Of a DNA stretch of 64,000 nucleotides, positions 1 to 11,631 are shown one piece after another. Made by a program: the position numbers and the translations under genes. The stretch is taken from positions 128,634,324 through 128,698,323 of the forward strand of contig NC_134460.1 of assembly GCF_047948215.1 (NCBI RefSeq), read 5' to 3'. The notes under the pieces are model-generated. The model was not told where the DNA came from. It ran no database searches and saw only the letters and a list, made by a program, of their open reading frames with translations. Position 1 is the stretch's first letter; the number at the start of each line of letters is the position of its first letter. Source of the stretch: Lycorma delicatula. Taxonomy: Eukaryota > Arthropoda > Insecta > Hemiptera > Fulgoridae.

Positions 1-259
1 CTGATTTGTTCTTGACTTAAGTCTTACAGTTCACCTAATGTTAGAGCTATCTGGGTAAATTTACAACTGAAATCTTCCCCAAAGTTCAATAAATAGCTTT
101 GGTAAAACAAATCAATCCAGTGAATTTCTAAATTTATGTGAAGGTTGATACAAACAAATATAATTTATACATGTGTTAAATTAATGATAATTTTTTTACA
201 TTACATTTGAAGTTATATTGATGTTATAATTTTTCTACAAAAAATTAAAAATTTTCCTT

Positions 260-3016
260 TAACAAATATGGAGGTGCCTTCCTTGGTAAAATATACCGTA
301 GGTAAACTAGTCCCCAATTTGGATCTCCGGGTGGGGATTGCTAAGAAAGGGCTCACCAGAAAATTAAAAAATAACATTCTATGAGTTTAAGTGTGGAATA
401 TTAGAAGTCTAAAAAAGGTTGGTAGGTTAGAAAATTTAGAGGGAAATGAATAGGTTAAATGTAGATGTAGGAATTAGCGAGGTTCGGTGGGAAGATTATT
501 ATAAAATCATGTGACCAAAAGGACTTTTGGTCACATGATTTTAGAATAATTAACTCAGCGTCAAATAGAGGGCAGGCAGGAGCAGGTTTTGTAATGAACA
601 AAAAGATAGGGAAGAGAGTTAGTATTTCAAAAAGCTTAGTGATAGAACTATTGTAATAAGGATAAGTCCTTATTGTTAACAATTGTTAAGTCTGTATGCC
701 TACAAGTGCCCATGATGATGATAAGATAGAGTATGTATATGAAGAAATTGACGAAGCAATTAGATACATAAAAGGGGATGAAAATTTAATAATAGTTGAA
801 GATTGGAATGCAATTATTGGATAAGGCAAGGAAGGAAATACTGTGGGTGAAAATGAGCTGGGCAGAAGGAATGAAAGAGGGGACCGACTTATTGAGGTTG
901 CACAAAGTATAATTTAGTAATTGCCAACAGTTTAAAAATCATGTTAGATGAATATACACATGGAAAAAGCCTGGTGATACTGGAAGGTATTATGTAGATT
1001 ATATCGTGGTTAAACAAAGATTTAGAAATCAACTCGTCGACTGCAAAGCATATCCTGGAGCAGACATTGATAACAACCATAATTTAGGGGTAATAAAGTG
1101 TAGATTGGGGTTTTTAAAAACTTGAAGAGAAGGTGTCAGATAAATTGGTGAAATTTAGAGAAGTTTGAGGAATATGAGGTAAAGAAAATTTTTGAGGACA
1201 TCGCAAGAGGTCTGAGTAAAAACGATAAGGTAGAGAATATAGAAGAAGAATGGAAGAATGTTAAAAAGGAAATCCTTAAATCAGCAGAAGTGAACTTAGG
1301 TGGAACAAAGAGAACTGGTAAAAGAGCTTGGATATCAGAGGATATATTGCAGCTGATGGATGAACGTAGAAAGTATAAGAATGCTAGTGATGAAAAAGAT
1401 AAAAGGAACTATCAACAGTTACGAAACACTATAAATTGGAAGTGCAAATTATCAAAAAAATAGTGGTTTAAAGAAAAGTGTTCGAAGTGGAAAGAAAAAT
1501 GATCATTGGTAAAATAGATGGAGCAAACAGGAAAGTTAAAGAGAATTTTGTGGTACATAAATTAAAATCTAATAACGTGTTAAATAATGATGGTACACTG
1601 ATTTATAATATGAAAGCAAAGGTCGATAGGTGGGTGAAATATATTGATGAGTTATACAGAGGGAATGAATTAGAAACTGATATTATAGAGGAAGACGAGG
1701 AAGTTGAAGAGGATGAAAAGGGAAATACAATACTGAGATCTGAATTTAAAAAAAAGCATTAAAAGATTTGAATGGCAGAAAGGCTCCTGGGATAGACGGG
1801 ATATTTGCAGAATTACTGTGCAGTGCAGGTGAAGAAGTGGTAGATTATACAAAATTATGTGTAATATTTATGAATAGGGAAATTTTCATCAGACATATTA
1901 TATTATTATCAAGAAACCAAAGAAAGCAGAAATAGATAAATGAAGAATACAGAACAGTTAGCTTAATTATTCTTGCATCAAAAATCTTAACTAGAATTCT
2001 GTACAGAAAATTTGAGAGGAGAGCGGAAGACAAATTTGGTTTCAGGAAAAATATAGGGACAAGGGAAGCAATTTTAGCGCTCAGATTAATAGTAGAAGGA
2101 AGATTAAAGAAAAACAAACCCCAACATACTTGGCATTTATAGACTTAAGATCAATTTAAGAACACTTGAGATGTGGAGTAACAGTGCAAAGTGAAGAGAT
2201 AAAGAAAGATGCTGCAATTTTCTGATATAGTAATTCTAGCTGAGAATAAAAGAGATTTAGAATAAACAATGAGTGGCATGGATGAAGTCCTACTCAAGAA
2301 CTACTACGTGAAAATAAACGAGAACAAAATGAAGGTAATGAAATGAAGTAGAAATAATGTAGATTGACCACTGAATATAAAAATAGGAAGAGAAAAGATT
2401 ATGGAGGTAGAAGAATTTTGTTATTTGGGAAGTAGAATTACTAAAGAAGGACGAAGCAAGAGCGATATAAAATGTTGAATAGCACAGGCGAAACGAGCTT
2501 TCAGTCAGAAATATAAATTGCTTACATCAAAAATTAATTTAAACATCAGGAAAATATTTTTGAAAGTATATGTTTTGAATGTAGTTTTATATCGGAGTGA
2601 TACTTCGATGATCAGAGTACCTGAGAAGAAAAGATTAGAAGCTTTTGAAATGTGATGCTATAGGAGAATGTTAAAAATCAGACAAAAGTGACAAAAGTTA
2701 AAAATGTTCAAAAGTGAAAAATGAAGAAGTGTTGCAGCAAACTGATGTAGGAAGAAGCATTTGGAAAAATATAGTTAAAAGAAGAGATAGACTTATAAGC
2801 CAAATATTAAGGCATCCTGGAATAGTCGCTTTGATATTGGAGGGATAGGTAGGTAGATGGGAAAAATTGTGCAGGCAGGCAACAACGTTTGGAATATGTA
2901 AAACAAATTGTTAGGGATGAAGGTTGTAGGGGGTATACTGAAATGAAACAACTGGCACTAGACAGGGAATCTTGGAGAGCTGCATCAAACCAGTCAAATG
3001 ACTGAAGACAAAAAAA
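260..3016 (+). mobile_element. Decayed non-LTR retrotransposon (endonuclease + reverse transcriptase)
   Basis: Copy of a LINE that once coded an AP-type endonuclease and a reverse transcriptase in one reading frame. Conceptual translation in shifting frames gives, in order, endonuclease-like pieces (ISEVRW near 474-492, AGAGFVMNKK near 578-605, LIIVEDWNAIIG near 788-823, YTHGKS near 953), a charged linker with the longest open stretch at 1478-1762, and RT pieces (GRKAPGIDG near 1774-1800, YRTVSLI near 1948, DKFGFRK near 2030). C-terminal pieces follow (FCYLGSRITKEGRS near 2416, LEAFEM near 2636). Between about 2145 and 2165 the central RT palm, including the usual RQG block, is missing, and the ADD box is degraded to FSD. 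Many stops and frameshifts; not functional. The 3' end is a short A-run at 3011-3016. Assignment to this broad endonuclease/RT class is firm; the exact clade is not. Confidence 0.88.
503..542. repeat. Perfect 19-bp inverted repeat inside the LINE
   Basis: AAAATCATGTGACCAAAAG (503-521) is followed by a 2-base spacer and its exact reverse complement (524-542). It lies in the endonuclease part of the decayed LINE, where related elements code a continuous protein, so it looks like a local inverted duplication after insertion. Confidence 0.9.
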
Positions 3017-3038
3017 GTACTTATAAAGAATTATGTGT

Positions 3039-3146
3039 ACAATAAATTGAAAAGATTATACAATTAAAAATTAGAATGATAAGTGCATCATAGATTTACA
3101 ATAAATTGAAAAGATTATACAATTAAAAATTAGAATGATAAGTGCA
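3039..3146. repeat. 59-bp tandem duplication just after the LINE
   Basis: Two nearly identical units, starting ACAATAAATTGAAAAG at 3039 and again at 3098. The second is truncated near 3146. They begin about 20 bases past the LINE's 3' A-run. Confidence 0.85.
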
Positions 3147-3346
3147 TAGATTTTTGTATGTAATTTTAGATAGTTTGGTGCTTATCTCTGAAATTTAAAA
3201 TTGCAGTACATTTAATTGGAGTATAGTTAGCTCATTTTTTCCAAACATAAATTTTCAAGAAAAATATACATTCATTATTATCTTTTGATTTTATTATTAT
3301 TTTAATTTTATTCAGAATTATAATTTGTTATTTGTTATATTTACAG

Positions 3347-3510
3347 GTAATAAAATGGTTAGTAAAGAAACAGATAATGACTTAGAAACATTGCTATCGA
3401 TGGAAATTAAGTTACGTCTTTTGGATGCAGAAGGAGTTGATATCCCTCAAGAACCACCACCGATTCCAGATGATCCACCTAATTATGATTTTTGCTATGA
3501 TATTAAATAA
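3347..3510 (+). CDS. Candidate 3'-terminal coding exon of an unidentified gene
   Basis: An open stretch follows a plausible splice acceptor: a T-rich tract at 3290-3344, then ACAG at 3343-3346. It ends with TAA at 3508-3510. Starting at 3347 in phase (two bases completing a codon) it codes about 54 residues: an acidic helix-like part ([19 protein letters not shown]), then a proline/aspartate-rich tail ([20 protein letters not shown]). This bias is unlike the chance ORFs of the window, which are rich in F, I, Y, K and L. I do not recognise the protein. No other exon of it is visible; the upstream part would lie before this window or inside the region now holding the LINE. An in-frame ATG at 3355 exists but a short stand-alone gene seems less likely. 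It could still be chance. Confidence 0.42.
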
Positions 3511-4221
3511 TTTCACTTTTTTATTCATGTTTAAAAAGACGCATGTTATATTAATGTTATCGAATTATAAGTATTTATTACCAGTTTGTATCTGCCAAAT
3601 AATAACCTAGCCATATAATTAGATTTTAATATTAAGAAGTATGGTATCTCAAGTCAGATTGGGATAAAATAGTGGATTTGTGATATGAATATCTAGTACA
3701 TATATTTAGTTTATATTAGTATTTTATATATATATTTTGTGATGTTTATGTTATACAATGTGTATTAATTATTATTTACCTGAAGCGTTACATTTAAAAA
3801 TGGTTTATATGTATAGATGAGGATTATGTGAATGCTTGTATCTGTTTGTGAGTTTGTACCTGTTTTTTGAATGTATACAAATGAGTGATAGTATGTGTGG
3901 GTTTGGTGCTCTAAACATAAAATTAAAAAAAAAAAAAAATTACCATCCTGTCCCCCTTTTAATTAGTGTAATTATTATTGTTCTCAGAAAATCGTTTGAC
4001 AAATGAAAATTTATATTCAAAAATTATATTATTGGTAACCTCTTTTATTAACAAAAAAAAAACTCATTTCTTTCTTAGTGCAAATATTACCTTCCTTTTT
4101 TTTGAATTGAAGTTTAAAATAAAATGTATGGTACGTTAAGTTTAATACCTTAAGTAATTAACAGATAATTTAATTTTAAATGATAAAAACTTAGATAGTT
4201 AGAGTGACTAGCACTAAATTC
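3511..4221. other. Non-coding, A+T-rich; possible 3' UTR of the exon before it
   Basis: No coding signal. Contains a 15-base A-run near 3925-3940 and a few ATTTA and TGTATA motifs. If 3347-3510 is a last exon, this would be the start of its 3' UTR. Confidence 0.4.
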
Positions 4222-4223
4222 TA

Positions 4224-5522
4224 TGAGGGATATCTCTAAAGTAAAGACTGCTGGGAAATTTCACTCTTTAAGATTGGCGAACGTGTGTCGTTCATGCCCT
4301 GCAGTACACTGCATTGTTGTCTGTAAGTTATTGTGTTGCAGTATCTTTGATTACGTATGAGTTATTATGTTATAAAATGAATAGGAAAGTCGGTGTTGCT
4401 GCCAACTGTGAAATACATGGAGTCATACGTTTTTTAAACCATCACAACGTTTAGCTGGATGAAATTTGTAGGCAGTTGGTTGTTGTGTATGGTGATAATG
4501 TAATGAATGAAAGAAACATCTGAAAATGGTGTGAAAGGTTTAGAAAAACAGAATTAATGTGGATGATGAAGAACATTCAGGGAGGCCTTTGATAATCACT
4601 GAAGACTTGTTGAAATGCGTCGATGATGAAATCAGAAAAGATCGTCGTTCAACAATTCCAACCTGGCTCTTCTCTTTCTTGATATTTCAAGAGCTGTTAT
4701 TGGTTGCATTGCTCATGATCATTTAGGCTGCAGAAAGGTTTGTGCACGTTGGATGCCGTACATCTTAATAGATTGTCACCAAAAAATCTGAATGGAATTT
4801 TTGATGCATTGCACAGAAAAAGGTGATGAGTTCCTTAATTCGATTGTTACCGGAGATGAAACACGGATTTCGTATTACATGCCAGAGTGAAAATGGCAGT
4901 CAAGTGAATGGCTTCATCCTCAATCACCAACCAGACCAACAAAGGTTAAGCTATACAGCCATTTGGATGTAAACTGATGGCCACAATCTTTCAGGATCGG
5001 TTTGCTGATTGATTTCATGCCACATGGAACAACTATAAATGCAGAAGCCTACTGCAAAACTCTACATAAGTTACAATGCGCAATTGAAAATCGGCAAAGT
5101 GGGCAGCTGACTGACAACGTCGTCCTGCTGCATGATAATGCACGTCCACATGTTACGGATCTGACATGTGATTTACTGATAATGTTTTGATGGAAAATTT
5201 ACAATCACTCACCATATGGTCTGTACTTAGCTCCTTTTGATTACCATTCGTTTGGGAAATTGAAAGAATTTTTGAGTGGTAAGCAATTTGCAGGTGACAA
5301 TGAACTTAAAGATGCTGTTAATCAGTGAATAAATGGACTGGTGGTAGAAGAATATGACGAGGGTATATTGAAGGTGGTGTATCGCTATGATAAATGTCTT
5401 AATTCATGTGGCGATTATATAGAGAATTAGTATAAGATATGTAATTTAAGAGAAATAAAAAATATTTATAAAGTTTTCAGAATAAATTTTTAAATGGTTT
5501 TTACTTTAGAGGTAACCTTTCG
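4224..5522 (+). mobile_element. mariner transposon, both ends present
   Basis: A Tc1/mariner element of about 1.3 kb, flanked by TA at 4222-4223 and 5523-5524. The 5' end (TGAGGGATATCTCTAAAGTA) and the reverse complement of the 3' end (CGAAAGGTTACCTCTAAAGT) agree over CTCTAAAGTAAA and partly outside it, as expected for terminal inverted repeats. It holds a single broken transposase gene in + orientation. Length and organisation are normal for mariner. Confidence 0.88.
4377..5430 (+). pseudogene. Broken mariner transposase
   Basis: The cut-and-paste transposase of the surrounding mariner. Translation from ATG 4377 begins MNRKVGVAANCEIHGVIRFL and gives the N-terminal helix-turn-helix region (ICRQLVVVYGDNVMNE). 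The catalytic D,D34D core can be followed: the first Asp in VTGDETR (4847-4867), where the usual TGDETW has lost its Trp; the second in LLHDNARPH (5125-5151); the third in APFDYHSFG (5230-5256, family norm DYHLF). The C-terminus ends IEN then TAG at 5428. Several in-frame stops and frameshifts, including near 4450, 4520, 4890, 4976 and 5188. The open part 5002-5190 is a core fragment and not a separate gene. Confidence 0.88.
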
Positions 5523-5524
5523 TA

Positions 5525-8393
5525 TTTTTGAAAGTTTTTCTAAGTTTTAAATTAACATAAAGTGGAAGTTTAAGTAAGCCATCAAATTCATTTCACCAAT
5601 TATTATTCTTTTTGGTAATTATTGCCTTATACCTAATTAAAACCATCATATTTCCTTTTTTTATAAGAAATTAATCTTTTAATATATGAATGATATCAGG
5701 ATCTGAAGCCAGAATCTTCCAGATTAAAAGTATAGATACTATCACTCCATTATTGACCAGATTAGGAATAAATTTATGCTTATCCTTGATTCATCTCTCT
5801 TTACATATAGGGCATACAGCTTGATAATATATTAGTTTCATTTATATTTAATAAGTTTTAAAGTGCTTTTCTTCAGATTCAATTAAAATTTCTGTAATTT
5901 TATATATAACTGAGAATAGTTTCTAGATTTTATCATCCTTCGATTTTGGTGCCACCTTAATTCCCACCCATTTTTTTGTATGAATCTGACATATAACATA
6001 CTATTCAATCTTGTATTAAAGCTTATTGCATATTAAAAAAAAAAAAAACAGACAGTTTATTACTGTTATGATACCAAATGTTTTAAGTTGTATGTTTGTA
6101 ACAAAAATACCTTGCTTATATAATTAAATCAAAATTAATTGTGGTTTTGTAATCTACATGAAATATCTAGAAAAAACCTCTTACAAATTTTTAGAGGTTT
6201 TACATTTACATTTTAATTTGTTAACATGTTCATTGAATTTTTCAGCAGAAGTCAAGTCAAGTCCCATTCTGTTAATATGACTGAGTAAACTTATTAGACA
6301 CTAATAAATAAATTTCACTGTATTATTCAGTTACCATTCATTAAAAATTTTTTTGATGATTTTTTTATATGTTGAGTATACCATAAAAATGCTTTTAAAA
6401 CATCATAAAGCTGGTGGTAAAATTAAGTTTACTTTAGTTATTGTTTATTAATTAGTGTTTTCTATTTGTAGTATTATTCAGCACTAATTGTTAAAAAAAG
6501 TTTTAATTACTACTAATGATATATGAAAAACTGTTGTTTTTAAAACAAATCAAACTAAATTTTTAATTCAATAGGTGTGTTTTAGTCACTTAAAAATATT
6601 TTCAGCAGTGTAGATGTAAATTTCGTTAGAGACTCTTTTATTCTTATAACAATTTATTAAAAAGAAAATTCTAACATAGTTAAGAAGCAAGATTATGCAA
6701 ATCAAGCAGTAGCAGAAAATATTTTGAAATGAGTAAAAATCCTGCATTATATTTTACACTTTGTTCATTTTTATCAAAAGAATTTTATATTTTATTTATT
6801 ACTTATCATCATGAACAACAAAATCTTTAAATAGTGTACCTAGTATATCAATTTATTATTAATTTTTTTTTCTGAGTTGATTCCATCATTAATTTTTATT
6901 TTAGTATTTCCTTTAGTATTACATTTTACTATTGATTTTTTTTTCAGTATTTTTGGTTTCACCATTTATTAAATCATTTTGGCAGTTATAGAAATAGGTT
7001 TATGTAGCACTTAAATTTTGAATATAAATTCAAAACGGTTTTGGCATCTTGGGTAATATATTTTATGCACAGAACCCATTCTTTGGTTTTTTAAAAGAAT
7101 CAAGCTTTTATAAAATAATTATATCAAGAATACAAATATTAGCTATATTTTATAAAAAATGTATTATGTTAGGAAAATTGGAGAAAAATTTTTATGACTT
7201 TATGTAATTGATGCAAATTTCAGAAAAGAATGAAACTTTATCATAATCATTTTAAAATTAAACATCGAGCTAGATTGCTCTAGTTTGGGTTAGTAGACAT
7301 TATTTTGTGATTAATAATTAACCTGAAATTAATGATAGTTTATTTAATTTTCAAAATTGATATTAATTTGCAGCTTGTTTAATAATTACAATTATAATTT
7401 TTATGTAAGCATGAAAAGAAAAAGAAAATGTGTGTAATCATTTAATTATAAATGCTTTAATTTTTATTTAAGAAAAAAACAGTCGTATAGTAGTAAACTA
7501 TCATGTTAAGTATATCTAAAAATGTTAATTAATGGGTGAAATATACGAATGATCAATTAGTATTTAGGTTTGAATCTCAAAATTATGAATACAGATTATA
7601 ATTATGTCATTTAGAATTATTGTTGTTACTGCAATGTTTTTTCATTCATCTTTGTTTTCAATGTCTAATACATCCTAATATGTTTATATAATTTTGTTTA
7701 GGGCTAAACTTAAGCTGTGTTAAAGGTTAAACATAAGCGTGAATGCCTTGTGCCTAAATTAAACATATGGTTTTCTATTTACTTCTGTTAAATTGAATCT
7801 TTTCTTTTGAATCACTTTTTAGGCATTCTGTGAATAATTATTTTGTTTTATTATAGGTGTATTGATTATTGATGCAATCCTTTTTATTTCATTTTAAAAT
7901 TATTTGCAAAATTTAAAATAGATCTTACGTAATAAGCCAATTGTAGCAGTATTTTTAATCAAATGTTTCCAGCTTATCTACAAGTTTGTATATGTTCATT
8001 TGTTGAAGTGTAATTCTTCAAATGTGAAGGAAATGTATTAGCATATTAGAAGTTTTTTACTACTAACTCCTGGGAGTTTCCTTTTTCAGAATTTTTGCAC
8101 TTTTTTTTATTTATTGTAACTATAGCATAAAATAGTGAACATTAGTGAATTTTTCTAGTCTTTTATTTTTTTTTTAATTCAAAAAGATTTTAAGTTACTT
8201 AAAATTATGTAAAAATTTAATTTTAATTTACAAAATTGCACTATAAGTACATCTAAATGTGTATTTTTAAAGTTTCAAAAATATAATGGTAGTATAGTCC
8301 AGTCATAATAATGTGTTTTCATCTTTTTTGAATACCATTCATTCCAAGTTTTCTCAATTACATCTAATCTCTTTCCCCTGAATTGTAAATGGT
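5525..8393. other. A+T-rich non-coding DNA, CpG-poor
   Basis: No ORF of substance and no element recognised. There are many T-runs, ATTTA pentamers and TGTA-type motifs. Its uniform composition and very low CpG would fit a long 3' UTR, an intron or old intergenic DNA. Confidence 0.5.
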
Positions 8394-8660
8394 TTCCCTT
8401 CTTAATTTTCATAGTTAATAACTTGGAATTTTAATTTTTCTTCTACTTTTGGAATGAAAACAATTTAGATTTTTAAGGGCATAAAGACGCCCTTAAAAGA
8501 TTAGTTGGTGGAAAAGATTTAGTTGGTGCTATATTACCAACTAAAGAATCTTCCAAAAATAGAAGAAAAATTAAAATCACAAGTTATTAACTATGAAAAT
8601 GAGAAAGAGTTTAAGAAAAATGATTCTTTCACCATGAATTATGAACAGTTCATGGTGAAA
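8394..8660. repeat. Cluster of nested and adjacent hairpins (MITE-like)
   Basis: The left arm at 8401-8451 (containing TTTTCATAGTTAATAACTTG) pairs with the right arm at 8553-8603 over about 50 bp with few mismatches. Inside it are TTTTAAGGGC/GCCCTTAAAA (8472-8500) and AGTTGGT/ACCAACT (about 8521-8543). Just outside is a perfect 12-bp stem TTTCACCATGAA (8627-8638) with TTCATGGTGAAA (8649-8660). The stacked palindromes suggest a small non-autonomous DNA transposon. No clear target-site duplication was found. Confidence 0.7.
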
Positions 8661-9479
8661 TATGTCATAATAATTTATTTATGAGTGAACAAGTTATTAA
8701 GATGGATGGTTATGAGATTTTAATGAATGATATAGTTATTGTTGCATTGTTTAATTAAATTCAGTTTTTCTATCTATGCTTGTAATTTATTTATTGTTCT
8801 ATTGATGATAACAAGCTTCATGCTGAATTACAATCGCTTTAAAAGAATATTTATTTTTTATATAAATTTTAGTTTCTTTAAAAATAAGTTTTTGCACAAT
8901 ATTGTTATTACATATTTTTAGGAACTTTTATTATTCTTTACTCATTAGAGACTATTTTACAACTTACTCAATAATTTGCACATCCAGTATAGTTGTAGTT
9001 TTCAAAAATGTAAAAGTTTGAAATGGTCAGGAATTTAAAAAAATTGTCATTAAAATTATTCTATCTATTAAGATTCTATCTATAAAATATATATATATAT
9101 TAAGATTCTATATATTCTATCTATTAAGATTATTAACTCACATATTAGATGGAAATTATTTTTTTAACTCAAGCTATATGATTTTTGGTTAAGGGTTCTT
9201 GATTAGCCATAAAAAACTAATAACTATCTTTATTGAACATAATCAACTACTGATAAATAAAGATAATTTAAATAAATAAACCACTAACCACAAAAAACTC
9301 AGAGAAGCACTTTCACCCTGATTAGTGCATAATCACCTGGATATAAAATAAATATTTATAAACTACAAATAATACGAGTAATGCAGTAACTAATAATTAA
9401 AATAAAGTGTCTGATAGTTATTAGAATGATCAGTTTATTATTTACTGTAGTAATATATCTCTATAATCTGCAGATTCAT
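8661..9479. other. A+T-rich non-coding DNA with a short degenerate repeat
   Basis: No coding signal. Around 9056-9132 a phrase ending TCTATCTATTAAGATT is repeated three times with an internal (TA)n run. Confidence 0.6.
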
Positions 9480-10145
9480 TTGCAATGAGTTTTCAGTGCT
9501 TTCTCTCTTGAGCTATTCCTTTTAGTTGTTTGTAGCTTGGACTGATTTTTACAACATTTTTTTTAACATTTCACCTGTAGTACCACAGTATAACATCTGA
9601 AATGCTTCTAAATCCTTTTTTTCCATAGTTCCAATAATCCAACTGTCAGCCACACACATACTACATTCCAGACATTTGTTTAAGACTTTTGCCATATTTT
9701 TAAACTAATGTTGGCACTTAGTAGCCGCTATGTTTTGTTGAAGGCTATCTGTGCTAGACTGACTCATGTTTTATAATTCAGATTGATTATACAATCTGGT
9801 GTAATGACTTCCCAAGTATTTAAATTTTTGGATTTCCTCTAAAGCTTCACTTTTTAGTTGTATTTTGTACTCTTTTATTATCTTCTTCATAAGCCATTAC
9901 TTTTGTGTTGGCTTTATTGATTTTAAAATTGTGGTAAAAATCTTTTGTATTTTTGAAATAGCAACATTCACATCATACTCATTTCTTATAATGACTGATA
10001 CGTCATCTCCAAATCTTGGCATGTCTATTTCTATCCCCTGGATTTTGGTTCCTATGCTAATTTCTTCTGTTGCTGCCTCCGTTGCTTTTTGGACTTAGGA
10101 TTGGTGATTACACCCTTGTCTTACTCCTTTTTGTTTCTCTTCTAT
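9480..10145 (-). pseudogene. Reverse-transcriptase fragment of a non-LTR retrotransposon
   Basis: On the minus strand, from 10145 down, translation gives the RT block RVRQG, then EEISIGTKIQGIEIDMPRFGDDVSVI (a variant of the family's catalytic FADD box, here FGDD), then LEEIQKFKYLGSHYT, and a C-terminal MEKKDLEAFQMLYYG (family pattern KKRLEAFEMWCYR). Stops and small frameshifts break it throughout. The piece covers only the palm, thumb and C-terminal part; the endonuclease half is absent. The class resembles the element at 0.26-3.0 kb but on the opposite strand and from a different copy. Confidence 0.85.
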
Positions 10146-11630
10146 CTGTATGCTGTTGTTATAATAGATTAATTAATAATTAACTATTTTAATCAATCTA
10201 ATAATCACTGTTGAAAGATACTTTATATCAATATCATTTAACTCAATGCACTGTACATTTTATATGTAATTTGTAAATATTTTTATATTTTTTTATTATA
10301 TTCAGCTTGACAATAAAATACTTTTAAAGAAATTGTGAACTTTTTTCTGGTTGGTTGTTACTTAAATTATCTTATTAATTTATGTTTAAGAACTTCTTAA
10401 ATTCAGTTGTATAATGTATTCATTTTGATGCTTAACATTTTTAACTGAATTCGGAATAGTTATAAACTTTGACAGGCACGATGGGAAAGTTATTGTTTTG
10501 TGTCTTTTTTTAATAATTATTATTACTGGACATTATTAACGATTTATTGAAATTAAAAATGTGTAGATTGTTTAAATTTGATTAAAAATACAGTTTTGTA
10601 AAGACTGTGAATTAAGATTTTAGATTAAATTTTTAAATTATTTTAAGTAGTTTCATAATTTTATATTTTGAAAAACACCATTGCTGGAAATCTATGCATT
10701 GTTTAAAAAATAAGGATAGTTATTGTAAAAAAAAGAAAGGAATCTAAGAATCTAAATTTGGAATATTTTGGAAAATGTATATGTGTTAAAATGATTTTTT
10801 ACTTTCTTATTTTATGTAAGTTATTTTTGGATATTATCTTTTGATATTGATATTATTATCATTATTATACAGTATTGTAACCCTATAATATGTAAATTGT
10901 TTTTTACTTGTGAATGGCAAGTGAAATTTTCATTTTTGTATGACCTGTTTCAGGATTATTACATCATGTTAAATACATATCAATTTTACTGAAAAAAATT
11001 ATTAAATTTTAAAATTTATGAATTGGTGAAGTGGTTTTAGCAAATTTTATTTAATAATTTGTCAATTATATGTTTAAAAAATATATTAATTTAATTAATT
11101 AAATATACTAAATTAATTTTAGTATACCTGAGAGACCTCAGATAATATTTAACTTTTAATCATTTGTTTAATTTTTTTATTTTTGTAAGTACCTGCTGTG
11201 ATGCAATAATTCATTTCATAAATGAAGGATTCACCTGCTAAAATAAATAAAAAAATAAAGCAGGAAGTAATTTCAGATTTTTAATATAAAATTTTACCTG
11301 TTTTTGATTTGAGATATCTTAAGCAGAAACCTGAATTTAAAAAATACATTTTTTAAATTAAAGTTTTCATTTGCAAATACGGTTCAATTAAAAGTTATTG
11401 TTTTAAATTGAGCCCTCATGTATCTTCCTAAAGCACCCCCAAGAGGCTGCTGATGTTGCAATTCGGCAACTTATCAGGTCAGTCTGTGAATAAAAATTCA
11501 GTAATTTGCACGTGGGCCTGACAAACTCAGCTCAACCATTCTTGTTAATAATTTTAGTCTGTGTTCAAATTAAGTGTTTTAGTGTTGTAGGTGTAATTTT
11601 AGCCAGTTGTGTAATCTAAAATGGGAGGAG
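10146..11630. other. A+T-rich non-coding DNA
   Basis: Nothing recognisable up to about 11400. From 11404 to 11630 composition is more even, and this part could be the 5' flank of the piggyBac-like remnant. There is a TTAA at 11403, the target of that superfamily, but I found no matching end downstream. Confidence 0.5.
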
Positions 11631-11631
11631 A

